From Clostridiales bacterium (GTDB taxonomy: Bacteria > Bacillota > Clostridia > Christensenellales > Aristaeellaceae), in NCBI GenBank assembly GCA_015056175.1, contig SVGT01000014.1:1-45848 (forward strand): a stretch of 45,848 bases of DNA, in the 5' to 3' direction. Under the pieces are notes generated by a model. The model had not been told where the DNA came from and did no database searches. It saw only the letters and a list, made by a program, of their open reading frames with translations. Both the position numbers and the translations under genes were made by a program. This document shows, piece by piece, positions 1 to 8,765 of the stretch; position 1 is the first letter of the stretch, and each line of letters begins with the position of its first letter.

Positions 1-739
1 CGGTGCCGCTGAGGCCGAAGAACAGGGCGGTGTTTTCGCCGTTCATATCGGTATTGGCAGAGCAGTGCATGGAAGCAATGCCCTTCAGGGGCAGGTAGTA
101 GTTCATCATGGAGAACATGCCCTTCTTCATTTCGCCGCCGTACCAGGTGTTCAGGATGACCTGCTCACGGGAGGTGATGTTGAAGGCCACGCAGGTTTCG
201 CTGTTCAGGCCCAGTTCCTTGTAGTTTTCCACCTTGGCCTTGGAAGCGTTGTACACCACGAAGTCGGGCTCGAAAACAGCCAGTTCTTCTTCAGAGGGGA
301 CGATGAACATGTTCTTGATGAAATGAGCCTGCCAGGCCACTTCCATGATGAAGCGCACGTTCATGCGGGTGTCGGCGTTGGCGCCGCAGAAAGCATCCAC
401 AACGTACAGCTTCTTGCCGGACAGTTCCTTCATGGCCAGTTCCTTAACGGTCTGCCAGGTGCTTTCGCTCATGGGATGGTTGTCGTTCTTAAATTCATCG
501 GAGGTCCACCACACGGTGTCCTTGGAATTTTCATCCATGACGATGAACTTGTCCTTGGGGGAACGGCCGGTGTAGATACCGGTCATCACGTTCACAGCGC
601 CCAGTTCGGTCACCTGGCCCTTTTCATAGCCTTCCAGCTCGGGCTTGATTTCTTCCACAAACAGTTCTTCATAAGAAGGATTGTGGATGATTTCGGTGGT
701 ACCGGTGATGCCGTACTTGGTCAGATCCAGCTTAGCCAT
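1..739 (-). CDS. pckA: Phosphoenolpyruvate carboxykinase (ATP), N-terminal part; C terminus outside window
   Basis: Converts oxaloacetate plus ATP to PEP, CO2 and ADP (or the reverse, as a PEP-fixing step in many anaerobes) in the cytoplasm. About 246 residues are visible. They begin [11 protein letters not shown] and include [11 protein letters not shown] near residue 58, the usual N-terminal substrate-binding segment of ATP-type PEPCK, and [14 protein letters not shown] further on. The window ends inside the kinase-1a P-loop (GLSGT...), so the metal-binding and C-terminal domains are not visible. The ATG at 737-739 is preceded by an AGAGG ribosome site. The gene has its own promoter and stands apart from ftsY, separated by a terminator. 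Family assignment is firm; the direction of the reaction in this organism is not shown by sequence. Confidence 0.96.
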   Translation of the reverse strand, partial: MAKLDLTKYGITGTTEIIHNPSYEELFVEEIKPELEGYEKGQVTELGAVNVMTGIYTGRSPKDKFIVMDENSKDTVWWTSDEFKNDNHPMSESTWQTVKELAMKELSGKKLYVVDAFCGANADTRMNVRFIMEVAWQAHFIKNMFIVPSEEELAVFEPDFVVYNASKAKVENYKELGLNSETCVAFNITSREQVILNTWYGGEMKKGMFSMMNYYLPLKGIASMHCSANTDMNGENTALFFGLSGT

Positions 740-835
740 GTTGATGCGACCTCTTTCTTTCCGTTTATTTGGTAGTGGGCACAGCAGATTTGCTGCGCGT
801 CCAAACTTATCCATAGTACCTCATGGTACGTTATT

Positions 836-864
836 ATTATAAATGAATCAAGCTTAAATTGCAA
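836..864 (-). promoter_or_regulatory. Sigma-A promoter of pckA
   Basis: On the minus strand, -35 TTGCAA (859-864), a 17-base spacer and a perfect -10 TATAAT (836-841). The predicted transcript starts near 829, exactly where a GTACC/GGTAC hairpin (816-829) begins. A second small inverted repeat (CAGCA/TGCTG, 782-795) lies in the roughly 90-base leader. Confidence 0.85.
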
Positions 865-885
865 TATATTTTCCCATATTTGGAT

Positions 886-919
886 AAAATTTCAGCGTCC
901 CCGTCATAGACGGAAACGC
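886..919 (-). terminator. Intrinsic terminator after ftsY
   Basis: An 11-pair stem (895-905 with 909-919, two G-T pairs) with a 3-base loop. On the minus strand it is followed by TGAAATTTTA. It closes the plsX-to-ftsY unit and insulates pckA. The U-tract is modest. Confidence 0.65.
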
Positions 920-929
920 CGAAAATGTC

Positions 930-1838
930 TTATTCCTCATCACCGAACAGAGCGTTTGTAAACTGTTTGGCGTCAAAGGCCTGCAGATCGTCAATCCCCT
1001 CGCCAACGCCGATGTACCACACGGGCACGTTCAGTTCCCTGCGGATGGCGATGGCCACGCCGCCCTTGGCGGTGCCGTCCAATTTGGTCAGCACAATGCC
1101 GCCGATCTCCACCGCTTCCTTAAACTGCTTGGCCTGCTGGATGCCGTTCTGGCCGGTGGTGGCGTCCAATACCAGCATGCAGCGCACATTGGCCTCGGGA
1201 TATTCCCGGTCAATGATGCGGCGCATTTTGGAAAGCTCGTCCATCAGGTTCTTTTTGTTGTGCAGACGGCCGGCGGTATCCACGATGAGCAGATCGCTCT
1301 TGCGGGCCTTGGCGGCCTGCACGGCGTCATACACCACAGCGGCAGGATCCGCCCCTTCTCCGTGACGGATCAGCGGCACATGGGCGCGGTCCGCCCAGAT
1401 GGCCAATTGCTCATCCGCAGCGGCGCGGAAGGTATCTGCGGCAGCCAGGATCACGCTTCTGCCGATCTCCTGGAAGCGCAGCGCCATTTTGCCGATGGTG
1501 GTGGTTTTGCCAACGCCGTTGACGCCCACCACAAACATCACCATGGGCCACTTGAGCGGCGGGCGGGGAATGTTCATTTCCTCGGCCACGATGCTTTTCA
1601 AGATCTCCCTGGCCTTGCCCGCGTCGCGGATCTTTTCGCTTTCCACACGCTGCTTGAGCTTGTCGATCATGTCCATGGTGGCGTCCATACCCACGTCGCC
1701 CAGGATCAGGATATCGGTCAGTTCATCGTAAAAATCCTCGTCGATCTCCCGGGTGTTTTCCACCAGTTCATCCACACGGCTGGTCAGACCGCCGCGGGTT
1801 TTGGAAAGGCCCTGCTTCAGGCGCTGAAAAAAGCCCAT
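930..1838 (-). CDS. ftsY: Signal recognition particle receptor FtsY
   Basis: GTPase that docks SRP-ribosome-nascent chain complexes at the membrane translocon. The product is 302 residues. An N-terminal helical N domain (about 1-95) is followed by the G domain: GVNGVGKT at 105-112, DTFRAAA at 135-141, DTAGR at 187-191, TKLDGTAKGG at 251-260, and the GVGEGIDDLQ closing motif near 278. The long acidic A domain of enterobacterial FtsY is absent, as is usual in Firmicutes. I chose the ATG at 1836-1838 over the adjacent TTG because GGAGG then sits 7 bases upstream. It starts 12 bases after smc, the standard smc-ftsY order of Firmicutes, and is the last gene of its unit. Confidence 0.97.
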   Translation of the reverse strand: MGFFQRLKQGLSKTRGGLTSRVDELVENTREIDEDFYDELTDILILGDVGMDATMDMIDKLKQRVESEKIRDAGKAREILKSIVAEEMNIPRPPLKWPMVMFVVGVNGVGKTTTIGKMALRFQEIGRSVILAAADTFRAAADEQLAIWADRAHVPLIRHGEGADPAAVVYDAVQAAKARKSDLLIVDTAGRLHNKKNLMDELSKMRRIIDREYPEANVRCMLVLDATTGQNGIQQAKQFKEAVEIGGIVLTKLDGTAKGGVAIAIRRELNVPVWYIGVGEGIDDLQAFDAKQFTNALFGDEE

Positions 1839-1850
1839 CAAAACGCCTCC

Positions 1851-4800
1851 TTATTCATAATCCTGCAAGTTGACAGACACCATACCGGAAATGCCGCGCT
1901 CCTGCATGGCCACGCCATAGAGCGCATCGCACCTTTCCATGGTGCCCTTGCGGTGGGTGACCACCACAAACTGGGTGCTTTGTTTGTATTCCGCCAGATA
2001 ATCGGCAAAATAGCCGATGTTGGCTTCGTCCAGCGCCGCCTCGATTTCGTCCAGAATGCAGAACGGCGTGGGCTTGAGCTTGAGCATGGCAAAGAGGATG
2101 GCAATAGCCGTCAGCGCCCTTTCGCCGCCGGAGAGCAGGGAAAGCAGCTGCAGCTTCTTTCCCGGGGGCTGGGCGATGATCTCGATGCCGCAGTTCAGCG
2201 CATCGCTGGGATCGGTGAGCCTCAGTTCCGCCTGACCGCCGCCAAAGAGACGGGCAAAGGTGATGCGGAAGAAGCCGTCCAGCTTTTCAAACTCGGCCAC
2301 AAACTGCTTTTCCATCTGGGAAAGCAGACGGGTGATCAGGTTGTTCAGATCCTCCTCCGCCTTGAGCAGGTCGTCCCGCTGAGCGGTAAGGCCGTCGTAA
2401 CGCTCCTTGGTGCTGGCGAATTCCTCAATAGACGCCACGTTCACCGTACCCATCTCGCGGATGCGGCTGCGCAGCGATGCGGCCTCCCTTTCGCCTGCGG
2501 ACAGATCAAAGGGCTCGCTGCTTCGCAGCTCCTCCGCGCCGCCGTAGGTCAGTTCGTAGGTATTGAAGATGTGGTCGATCATGTTCTTGAGCTCGCTCTC
2601 GGCCTTGCTCAGATTCAGTTCGACCCTGTGCAGCTTCTGGCTGTCCTGATCGTAGGAAGCGTGCAGTTCATCGCTCTGGCGGGCGTTGATGCGCTGCATT
2701 TCGCTCTTTTCACGGCGGGCGGCTTCCAACTGTTCTGCCTTACCGTGTTTATACCGCACCCGCTCCTCACATTCCTGCATATCCTTCTGCCGGGATGCAA
2801 GTTCGCGTTCAAGGGCAAGGCAGTTTTCCTGCTTTTCGCTGATCTGGCCGTCCATCCTGTCGATCTGCTCGGTCAGCTTGCGCACTTCCTCATCCCTGCG
2901 CATCCGGTCACGCCGCAACGTATCCAGGCTGTAGGAAAGGTCTGCATAGTGCATCTGCGCCTTCTGCACCCGCTCGCGGAGAAAATCCACCTTTTCGCGG
3001 GCGTCAAAGAGCGCCTTCTGATATTCTTCGGTTTTCAGATCCATGGCCTCGCGGTCGATGGTCTCGTTCTGGCTCTGGGAGAGCACCAGGCGCAGATCCT
3101 CCTCGATTTCCGCAATGCCCTCGGACAATTGATCGATCGCTGCGCGGGTGCGTGCCAGCGTATCCTGATTGGCAGCCAGTTCCGCGTAGGCGTTGTTCAC
3201 GCGCTCCTGCTCGCGGGCTGCTGCGATCTCTTCCTGATGGACGCGCTCCACAGCCTCGTTGCGCAGACGCTTCAGTTCCTCACGCTGCTCCTGACGGCTC
3301 TCCAGCGCTTTGCGCAGTTCCTGCAGGCGCTGCTGCTCCATGCGGATATTTTCCCGCATGTCCTTCATTTCGCGCTCACGGCCCAGCAGCGAAACGGCCG
3401 TCTTATTGGCCGTACCGCCCGTCATGGAGCCGCCGGAGTGCATCACGTCGCCGTCCAGCGTCACCAGACGGAAGGCGTGGCGGCCTGCACGCATGATGGC
3501 AATACCGCTGTTCAGATCCCGTGCCACCACCGTTCTGCCCAGCAGGTTTTCCATGATGCCGCGGAACTTGGGATCAAAGGACACCAGTTCGCTGGCCACG
3601 CCCAGGCACCCGGGCATGGACAGCAGCTTTCTTTCTTCATTGGTCAGCACGCGGGAGCGCACGCTGGTCATGGGCAGGAAAGTAGCTCGACCCAGACGGT
3701 TGTTGCGCAGATGGTCGATGAGGCGCTTGGCGCTTTCCTCATCCCGGGTGACGATGTTCTGCAGCGCGCCGCCCAGCACCATATCGATGGCCGTTTCCAG
3801 CTCCTTGGGCACCTGCAAAAGGCGCGCCACCACGCCGTATACGCCGGGATCGTTCTGCCCAAACTGCAGCGCACGGCGCACAGACTGGCTGTAGCCCTCC
3901 ATTTCCCGGCTCATTTCGTCCATCAGGCGCAGACGGCTCATGTCCGCCTGGATCTTCACATTCAGCTGCTGGGCTTCCTCTGCCTCCCGCTGCATGCTGT
4001 TGGTCATCGCCTGCAACTGGCCTTCGCAGCGGCTGGCCTCGTTTTTCATATCCAGCAGCCCCTGATTGACCAGAGACGCCTGATTGCGGGCATATTCCAA
4101 TGCATCCTGCAGCTGGATTTCCTTTTCGGCCAGCGTCTTTTCGCTTTCCTGCACTTCTTCCAGGCGCTTTTTCATCTGGGCGGCAATAGCGCTCTGGCGG
4201 GCCTGACGGTTCTTTACGTCGCTGAGACGGTTGACGGCCTCCAGAATGGCGCTCTTGTGCTCGTCCAGCAGCTTTTCCTTTTCGTCTGCATCCACAATAG
4301 CGTCAGCCAGCTTCTGCTGCTCGTCCGCCAGCGTCTTTTCCGCCGAGGCCAGGGCAGCGCTTTCCTGCTGCGTCTGCTGATCGCCCATTTCCCCCAGCCG
4401 GCTCAGCTCGTCCTTGCGCAGGACAGATTCCTTCCTGCGCTCCTCCAGCTGGGTGATCTGATCCTTTTCGTTTTCGATCTGCTGACGGATGCGCTGACAA
4501 TCGGACTGGATGGAATGCAGCGCTTCGTTTTCGTTCAGGTGGCTCTGCCGCGCATCCTCCAGTTCGTTATCCAGACGGGCTACCGCTTCCTCCAGCAGCT
4601 CGCGCTGCGCGCTGTTTTCGCGCAGCGCCGCCTCGTGGTTGAGCAGCACGTCCTGCAGCCCTTCCACGGTCTGCTTCAGCGTTTCGATACGATCCTTCAC
4701 TTTATCGTGACGGATCAGGAAAATATTGATTTCCAGTTCCTTGAGCCGGGCAGCCAGCTCCAGATACTCTCTGGCCACCTCCGCCTGACTTTCCAGGGGG

Positions 4801-5408
4801 CCCAGACGGTTTTCCAGTTCTTCAATAATATCGCCCACGCGGTCCAGGTTTTCCCGGGTGCGGGCCAATTTGCGCTCGGCTTCCTCCTTGCGCACGCGGA
4901 AGGTCATCACGCCGGCGGCCTCTTCAAACACATGACGGCGCTCCTCACCCTTGGCGGAGAGGATTTCGTCAATGCGGCCCTGACCGATCAGGGAATAGCC
5001 CTCGCGGCCGATACCCGTATCGCGGAACAATTCCAGAATATCGCGCAGACGGCAGGTGGTTTTGTTCAGATAATATTCGCTGTCGCCGCTGCGGTACACG
5101 CGGCGGGTGACCATGACCTCGGCGAAGCTGGATTTGAGCGCGCCGTCCTCATTATCGAACACCAAAGAGACCTCGCAATAGGAGGCCGCCTTGCGTTTTG
5201 CCGTGCCGTTAAAGATCACGTCTTCCATCTTGGCGCCGCGGAGCACCCTTGCGCTCTGCTCGCCCAGCACCCAGCGCACTGCATCGCCAATGTTGCTCTT
5301 ACCCGAGCCATTGGGGCCTACAATGCCGGTGATGCCTTCGTTGAAAATGATCTCCGTCCTGTCGGCAAAGGATTTGAAGCCATAGATCTCCAGTTTTTTC
5401 AGCTTCAT
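1851..5408 (-). CDS. smc: Chromosome partition protein SMC
   Basis: ATPase of the condensin-like SMC-ScpAB complex, which organises and helps segregate the chromosome. The product is 1185 residues, the normal length. An N-terminal ATPase half with GPNGSGKS at 31-38 is followed by a long coiled coil rich in Glu, Gln, Lys and Arg. A globular hinge occupies about 510-670 and includes [14 protein letters not shown] and a GG-rich SGGSMTGG segment. A second coiled coil leads to the C-terminal half with the LSGGERA signature at about 1092 and Walker [16 protein letters not shown] ending near 1130. The ATG overlaps the rnc stop by 4 bases (ATGA), suggesting coupled translation. scpA and scpB are not in the window. 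Confidence 0.98.
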   Translation of the reverse strand: MKLKKLEIYGFKSFADRTEIIFNEGITGIVGPNGSGKSNIGDAVRWVLGEQSARVLRGAKMEDVIFNGTAKRKAASYCEVSLVFDNEDGALKSSFAEVMVTRRVYRSGDSEYYLNKTTCRLRDILELFRDTGIGREGYSLIGQGRIDEILSAKGEERRHVFEEAAGVMTFRVRKEEAERKLARTRENLDRVGDIIEELENRLGPLESQAEVAREYLELAARLKELEINIFLIRHDKVKDRIETLKQTVEGLQDVLLNHEAALRENSAQRELLEEAVARLDNELEDARQSHLNENEALHSIQSDCQRIRQQIENEKDQITQLEERRKESVLRKDELSRLGEMGDQQTQQESAALASAEKTLADEQQKLADAIVDADEKEKLLDEHKSAILEAVNRLSDVKNRQARQSAIAAQMKKRLEEVQESEKTLAEKEIQLQDALEYARNQASLVNQGLLDMKNEASRCEGQLQAMTNSMQREAEEAQQLNVKIQADMSRLRLMDEMSREMEGYSQSVRRALQFGQNDPGVYGVVARLLQVPKELETAIDMVLGGALQNIVTRDEESAKRLIDHLRNNRLGRATFLPMTSVRSRVLTNEERKLLSMPGCLGVASELVSFDPKFRGIMENLLGRTVVARDLNSGIAIMRAGRHAFRLVTLDGDVMHSGGSMTGGTANKTAVSLLGREREMKDMRENIRMEQQRLQELRKALESRQEQREELKRLRNEAVERVHQEEIAAAREQERVNNAYAELAANQDTLARTRAAIDQLSEGIAEIEEDLRLVLSQSQNETIDREAMDLKTEEYQKALFDAREKVDFLRERVQKAQMHYADLSYSLDTLRRDRMRRDEEVRKLTEQIDRMDGQISEKQENCLALERELASRQKDMQECEERVRYKHGKAEQLEAARREKSEMQRINARQSDELHASYDQDSQKLHRVELNLSKAESELKNMIDHIFNTYELTYGGAEELRSSEPFDLSAGEREAASLRSRIREMGTVNVASIEEFASTKERYDGLTAQRDDLLKAEEDLNNLITRLLSQMEKQFVAEFEKLDGFFRITFARLFGGGQAELRLTDPSDALNCGIEIIAQPPGKKLQLLSLLSGGERALTAIAILFAMLKLKPTPFCILDEIEAALDEANIGYFADYLAEYKQSTQFVVVTHRKGTMERCDALYGVAMQERGISGMVSVNLQDYE

Positions 5409-6076
5409 GCCTGTTTGTTCCCCGCGTTCTTCCGTAAAATATCAAGCGCAGTCTGCGCCGCGGACTGCTCCGCTTTTTTCTTGCTCATCCCTTTTGCCCG
5501 GGCGTACTCCGTATCACGCAGCAGCACGGCTACCTCAAACTCCCTTTGATGGGCAGGGCCGCTTTCGGACAAAAGCACATATCTGGGCGTCACGGCCATG
5601 TGGGCCTGCGTCCACTCCTGCAGGGCAGATTTGGGATCGGGTGCGCGCTTGACCGCCACCAGATCATCCGGCCAAAGCCTGTCGATCACATCTTTGGCGG
5701 CATGAAAACCGCCGTCCAGATATACAGCCGCCAGCACTGCCTCCATGGCGTCGCTGAGCACGCTGTTCTTTTCCCTGCCGCCCGTCTGCTCGCAGCCCTT
5801 TTCCATGACGATTTGAGGGCCCAGGTCGATCATGCGGGCGATATGGGCCAGCGCCTCCTCGCATACCAGACGCTGACGCAGGGTGGTCATTTCTCCTTCA
5901 TGCAGGTTCTGCATGCGCAGGTAGATGCGGTCGCTGATACACATTTCCAGCACCGCATCCCCCAGGAATTCCAGGCGCTGGTTGTTTTCCGCGCCCATGG
6001 ACGGGTGACGCAATGCCAAGCGCAAAAGCTTTTCATCCCGGAAGCGGTATCCGATTTTTTCCATCAACCCATCCAC
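5405..6076 (-). CDS. rnc: Ribonuclease III
   Basis: Double-strand-specific endoribonuclease that processes rRNA precursors and structured mRNAs. The product is 223 residues. The catalytic domain contains RLEFLGDAVLE at 34-44 (acidic residues E36 and D40) and SDAMEAVLAAVYLDGG at 108-123 (D109 and E112). A double-stranded-RNA-binding domain spans about 150-220. The start is GTG at 6074-6076: AGGGG lies 9 bases upstream, whereas the in-frame ATG 12 bases later has no well-placed ribosome site. Position between acpP and smc matches the conserved Firmicute order. Confidence 0.96.
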   Translation of the reverse strand: MDGLMEKIGYRFRDEKLLRLALRHPSMGAENNQRLEFLGDAVLEMCISDRIYLRMQNLHEGEMTTLRQRLVCEEALAHIARMIDLGPQIVMEKGCEQTGGREKNSVLSDAMEAVLAAVYLDGGFHAAKDVIDRLWPDDLVAVKRAPDPKSALQEWTQAHMAVTPRYVLLSESGPAHQREFEVAVLLRDTEYARAKGMSKKKAEQSAAQTALDILRKNAGNKQA

Positions 6077-6113
6077 AGACGGTCACCCCTCACTTTCCTC
6101 AAGTACAAACCAC

Positions 6114-6142
6114 GGTGCGCCCGTACAAATGCCGGACGCACC
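6114..6142 (-). other. Stem-loop in the acpP-rnc gap
   Basis: GGTGCG (6114-6119) and CGCACC (6137-6142) form a stem extended by CCG/CGG across one mismatch. No good U-tract follows on the minus strand, so it is more likely an mRNA-processing or attenuation hairpin between the abundant acpP message and rnc than a full terminator. Confidence 0.45.
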
Positions 6143-6166
6143 GCGTGCAGGACATTCCTTTGGTGG

Positions 6167-6403
6167 TTACTGATGCTTTTCGATGTATTCCACCACATCG
6201 CCCACAGTCTTGAGCTCGGTGATGGCGGTATCTTCCACCATGATGTTGAAGTTATCTTCCAGATCCATGATCATGACCATCACGTTGGCGCTGTCGGCGC
6301 GCAGATCTTCGATGAGACGCTTGTCGGCGGTCACTTCGCTCACGTCCATCTTCAGCTGCTTGGCGATCATACCGGCTACGGTGTTGAACAGATTCTGATC
6401 CAT
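6167..6403 (-). CDS. acpP: Acyl carrier protein
   Basis: Small acidic carrier of fatty-acyl chains, attached through 4'-phosphopantetheine. The product is 78 residues. The modification serine is S38 in the motif LRADSANVM. Most ACPs have DSL here; the D and S are kept but the next residue is Ala. Helices and length are typical. The start is the ATG at 6401-6403, directly after AAGGAGGATAATACA; the longer frame starting at an upstream TTG would place the ribosome site inside the gene. It follows plsX by 29 bases. The fabD and fabG genes that often lie between plsX and acpP are absent. Confidence 0.93.
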   Translation of the reverse strand: MDQNLFNTVAGMIAKQLKMDVSEVTADKRLIEDLRADSANVMVMIMDLEDNFNIMVEDTAITELKTVGDVVEYIEKHQ

Positions 6404-6432
6404 TGTATTATCCTCCTTCAATTCAGGGCAGT

Positions 6433-7443
6433 TTATTCCGCCCGGGAAAGCAATTCGTTGATGCCGCTCTGGATGTTTTCCGGCAGCTTCTTTTCATACA
6501 TGGTCACAGCCTGACGGATGGCGCAGGCGATGGCATGGGCATTGCTGGAGCCGTGGGCCTTGACCACAACGCCCTTGACGCCCAGCAGCGGCGCGCCGCC
6601 CACTTCTTCGTAGTTCATGGCCTTTTTCACCCGGCGGAAGGCAGGCTTTGCCATCAGGGCGCCCAGTTTGCTGCGGGTATCGGCCATCATTTCACGCTTG
6701 ATCATGCCAAGGAGCGTAGTGGACACGCCCTCCATGAACTTGAGGATCAAATTGCCGCAGAAGCCGTCGCAGACCACCACGTCCGCCACATCCGCGGTAA
6801 TATCGCGGCCTTCCACATTGCCCACAAAGTTGAAGGGCGCTTCCTGCATCAGCGGGAAGGCTTCCTTGGTCAGCGCATTGCCCTTTTCGTTTTCCGCGCC
6901 GATGTTCACAAGACCCACGCGGGGGTTCTTCAGCCCACGCATCATTTGCATATAGGCGGAGCCCATCACGCCAAACTGGGGCAGATACGCAGGGAGGCAG
7001 TCCACATTGGCGCCGCAGTCGATCAGGCAGAAAAAGTCCTTGCCGTTGGGCAGCAGCGGAGCCAGCGCAGGACGATCCACGCCCTCCAGGCGGCCCAGGC
7101 GGAACATGCCGCCGGCCAGCACGGCGCCGGTGGAGCCGGAGGATACAAAGCCGTCCGCCGTGCCCTCCTTAAGTGCCAGCATGCCCAGCACAATGGCGCT
7201 CTGCTTTTTCTGGCGCACCGCCATGACGGGCGCATCGTGATTGGTGATCACGTCCGGGGTATGAAGCACGGTGATGCGATCCATCACGTCTGCGCAATCC
7301 TGCAACAGAGGACGGATCTCCTCCTCAATACCGGCCAGGGTGATCTTCAGTTCCTTATTTTCCCGCAGCGCTTCCACTGCGCCAAACACGGTGCTCTTCG
7401 GTGCATTATCGCCGCCCATCGCGTCCAGAAAAATGTGCGCCAT
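6433..7443 (-). CDS. plsX: Phosphate acyltransferase PlsX
   Basis: Makes acyl-phosphate from acyl-ACP, the donor for PlsY in phosphatidic acid synthesis; a peripheral membrane enzyme. The product is 336 residues, the usual length. Family motifs include the N-terminal DAMGGDNAP, the central SSGSTGAVLAGG segment, IDCGANVDC and NIGAENEKGN, and the C-terminal GGAPLLGVKG followed by AHGSS. The start ATG has AAAAGGAGG 9 bases upstream. It is first in its unit, with a strong promoter just ahead, and is followed by acpP, the source of its acyl-ACP substrate. Confidence 0.97.
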   Translation of the reverse strand: MAHIFLDAMGGDNAPKSTVFGAVEALRENKELKITLAGIEEEIRPLLQDCADVMDRITVLHTPDVITNHDAPVMAVRQKKQSAIVLGMLALKEGTADGFVSSGSTGAVLAGGMFRLGRLEGVDRPALAPLLPNGKDFFCLIDCGANVDCLPAYLPQFGVMGSAYMQMMRGLKNPRVGLVNIGAENEKGNALTKEAFPLMQEAPFNFVGNVEGRDITADVADVVVCDGFCGNLILKFMEGVSTTLLGMIKREMMADTRSKLGALMAKPAFRRVKKAMNYEEVGGAPLLGVKGVVVKAHGSSNAHAIACAIRQAVTMYEKKLPENIQSGINELLSRAE

Positions 7444-7475
7444 ATGCTGCGCCTCCTTTTAATCGATGACGTTTT

Positions 7476-7504
7476 ATTGTAGCATAATACGACAAATTTA
7501 TCAA
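7476..7504 (-). promoter_or_regulatory. Sigma-A promoter of plsX-acpP-rnc-smc-ftsY
   Basis: -35 TTGATA (7499-7504), 17-base spacer, -10 TACAAT (7476-7481), about 33 bases before the plsX ATG. No FapR-like operator is obvious in the short leader. Confidence 0.85.
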
Positions 7505-7526
7505 GCATGGGTTATCAAGGCCCATG

Positions 7527-7556
7527 AAGAAAGAGCAGGCATTGCGCCTGCTCTTT
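7527..7556 (-). terminator. Intrinsic terminator after the Gfo/Idh/MocA gene
   Basis: A perfect 11-pair stem (AAAGAGCAGGC with GCCTGCTCTTT, 7530-7540 and 7546-7556) with a 5-base loop. The stem ends in TTT followed by CTT on the minus strand. It sits 10 bases after the stop codon. Confidence 0.8.
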
Positions 7557-7566
7557 ATCTATACGC

Positions 7567-8613
7567 TCAGATGCGGGTATGCACCACTTCGTTCATTTCG
7601 GCGGAGCGGAGCATGGCCTCCATCACCTTCATCACGCGCATCATCTGCGGATGGGTGACCAATTGCTTTTCCTTTCCCTCGATGGCGGCGGCGATATTGC
7701 GGTAATAATCCTTCACGTCGCTTTCAATGCGGGGCAGGGGGTAGCGCTTGATGGTTTCTTCCGTGCGGGGCGCCATGGTTTTGGTAAGGCCTGCCGCCGT
7801 CACAACGGGCACAGCGTCCCGCTTTTCCCAGTCGGATACCATGACGATTTCGCCGGACATATCCCAGTCCCGGATCACGGCGGTGCCGTTCTGACCCTGG
7901 ATGTACCAGCGGGGAAGATTGACAAAGTTGCTGGTGCCCACCTCGATAAGCGCCGTTTTGCCGCTGGCAAAGGTCAGCACGGAGGTAAAGCCGTCGTCGA
8001 TCTCATCATTGGTCACGTGGGTCACATGGCAGTAGGTGCTCACCACGTCCTCGTCAATGAGCTGCAGCATCTGATCGATCATGTGCACGCCCCAGTCATA
8101 AATCATGCCGCCGCCCTTGCGCAGCTTGTTGCGCCAGTCGCCGGGTACGCCGCGGGAGCCGTGCACGCGGCTTTCGATGTTAAACACCGGGCCCAGGGTA
8201 TTTTCATCATACAGCTTCTTGGCCACCAGATAATCCTCGTCCCAGCGGCGGTTCTGATGCACGGAAAAAATCCTGCCCGTTTCCTGAGAGGCGTCGATCA
8301 TGGCCTGCAGATCCCAGGAGGTCAGCGTGACGGGCTTTTCGCTGATCACATGCTTGCCTGCATGCATGCACGCTTCCGCCAGGGGACGATGAAAATCGTT
8401 GGGCACAGCCAGCGTGACCAACTGCACCTGTTCGTCCGCAAGCAGTTCCTCCAGAGAAGCGTACGCATGCAGCCCGTCCTGACGCGCCGCCTCGTTGCGT
8501 TTTTCGTCGATATCGTATACGCCGCAGATATGGATCACATCCGGAATCTTCCTGAGCATTGCCACATGCCAGGTACCCATGCCGCCGTAACCGATCAAAG
8601 CCCAATTGATCAT
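7567..8613 (-). CDS. Gfo/Idh/MocA family NAD(P)-dependent oxidoreductase
   Basis: The product is 348 residues. An N-terminal Rossmann fold carries GYGGMG at 8-13 and an acidic cofactor-ribose contact in VYDIDEKR. The family motif SEKPVTLT (the EKP lysine) lies near residue 94. The C-terminal substrate domain includes GGGMIYDWGVHMIDQ, which contains the conserved D/H active-site positions. Members oxidise sugars, inositols or amino-sugar derivatives; the substrate cannot be read from the sequence. The ATG at 8611-8613 has GAGGTG upstream; a longer in-frame extension to 8688 would run through the promoter and is rejected. It has its own promoter and terminator, so it is a single-gene unit. Confidence 0.9.
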   Translation of the reverse strand: MINWALIGYGGMGTWHVAMLRKIPDVIHICGVYDIDEKRNEAARQDGLHAYASLEELLADEQVQLVTLAVPNDFHRPLAEACMHAGKHVISEKPVTLTSWDLQAMIDASQETGRIFSVHQNRRWDEDYLVAKKLYDENTLGPVFNIESRVHGSRGVPGDWRNKLRKGGGMIYDWGVHMIDQMLQLIDEDVVSTYCHVTHVTNDEIDDGFTSVLTFASGKTALIEVGTSNFVNLPRWYIQGQNGTAVIRDWDMSGEIVMVSDWEKRDAVPVVTAAGLTKTMAPRTEETIKRYPLPRIESDVKDYYRNIAAAIEGKEKQLVTHPQMMRVMKVMEAMLRSAEMNEVVHTRI

Positions 8614-8658
8614 TCTTTTCACCTCGGTAAAATAATATTTGGTTTGTCCTCTGCATTG

Positions 8659-8688
8659 AGAATACCACAATTCTTCTTTCTCCGTCAA
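8659..8688 (-). promoter_or_regulatory. Sigma-A promoter of the oxidoreductase gene
   Basis: -35 TTGACG (8683-8688), 18-base spacer, -10 TATTCT (8659-8664). The leader to the ATG is about 40 bases. Confidence 0.75.
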
Positions 8689-8711
8689 TCCGCTTTTATG
8701 ACAGAATCAAG

Positions 8712-8757
8712 CAAAAAAATGACACATCACGCTGTGTTTCAGGCGTTTTGTGTCATT
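8712..8757 (-). terminator. Intrinsic terminator after the glycosyltransferase gene
   Basis: AATGACACA (8718-8726) pairs with TGTGTCATT (8749-8757), with an inner ACGC/GCGT helix. A run of seven T follows on the minus strand. It lies 8 bases past the stop codon. Confidence 0.9.
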
Positions 8758-8765
8758 ATCGGCTA

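Noticed and set aside
1260-5549. Very long plus-strand open frame (over 1400 codons) opposite smc
   Set aside because: It is the antisense shadow of smc: His/Leu/Gln-rich composition, no family motifs, no ribosome site, and similar shadows lie opposite most long minus-strand genes here.
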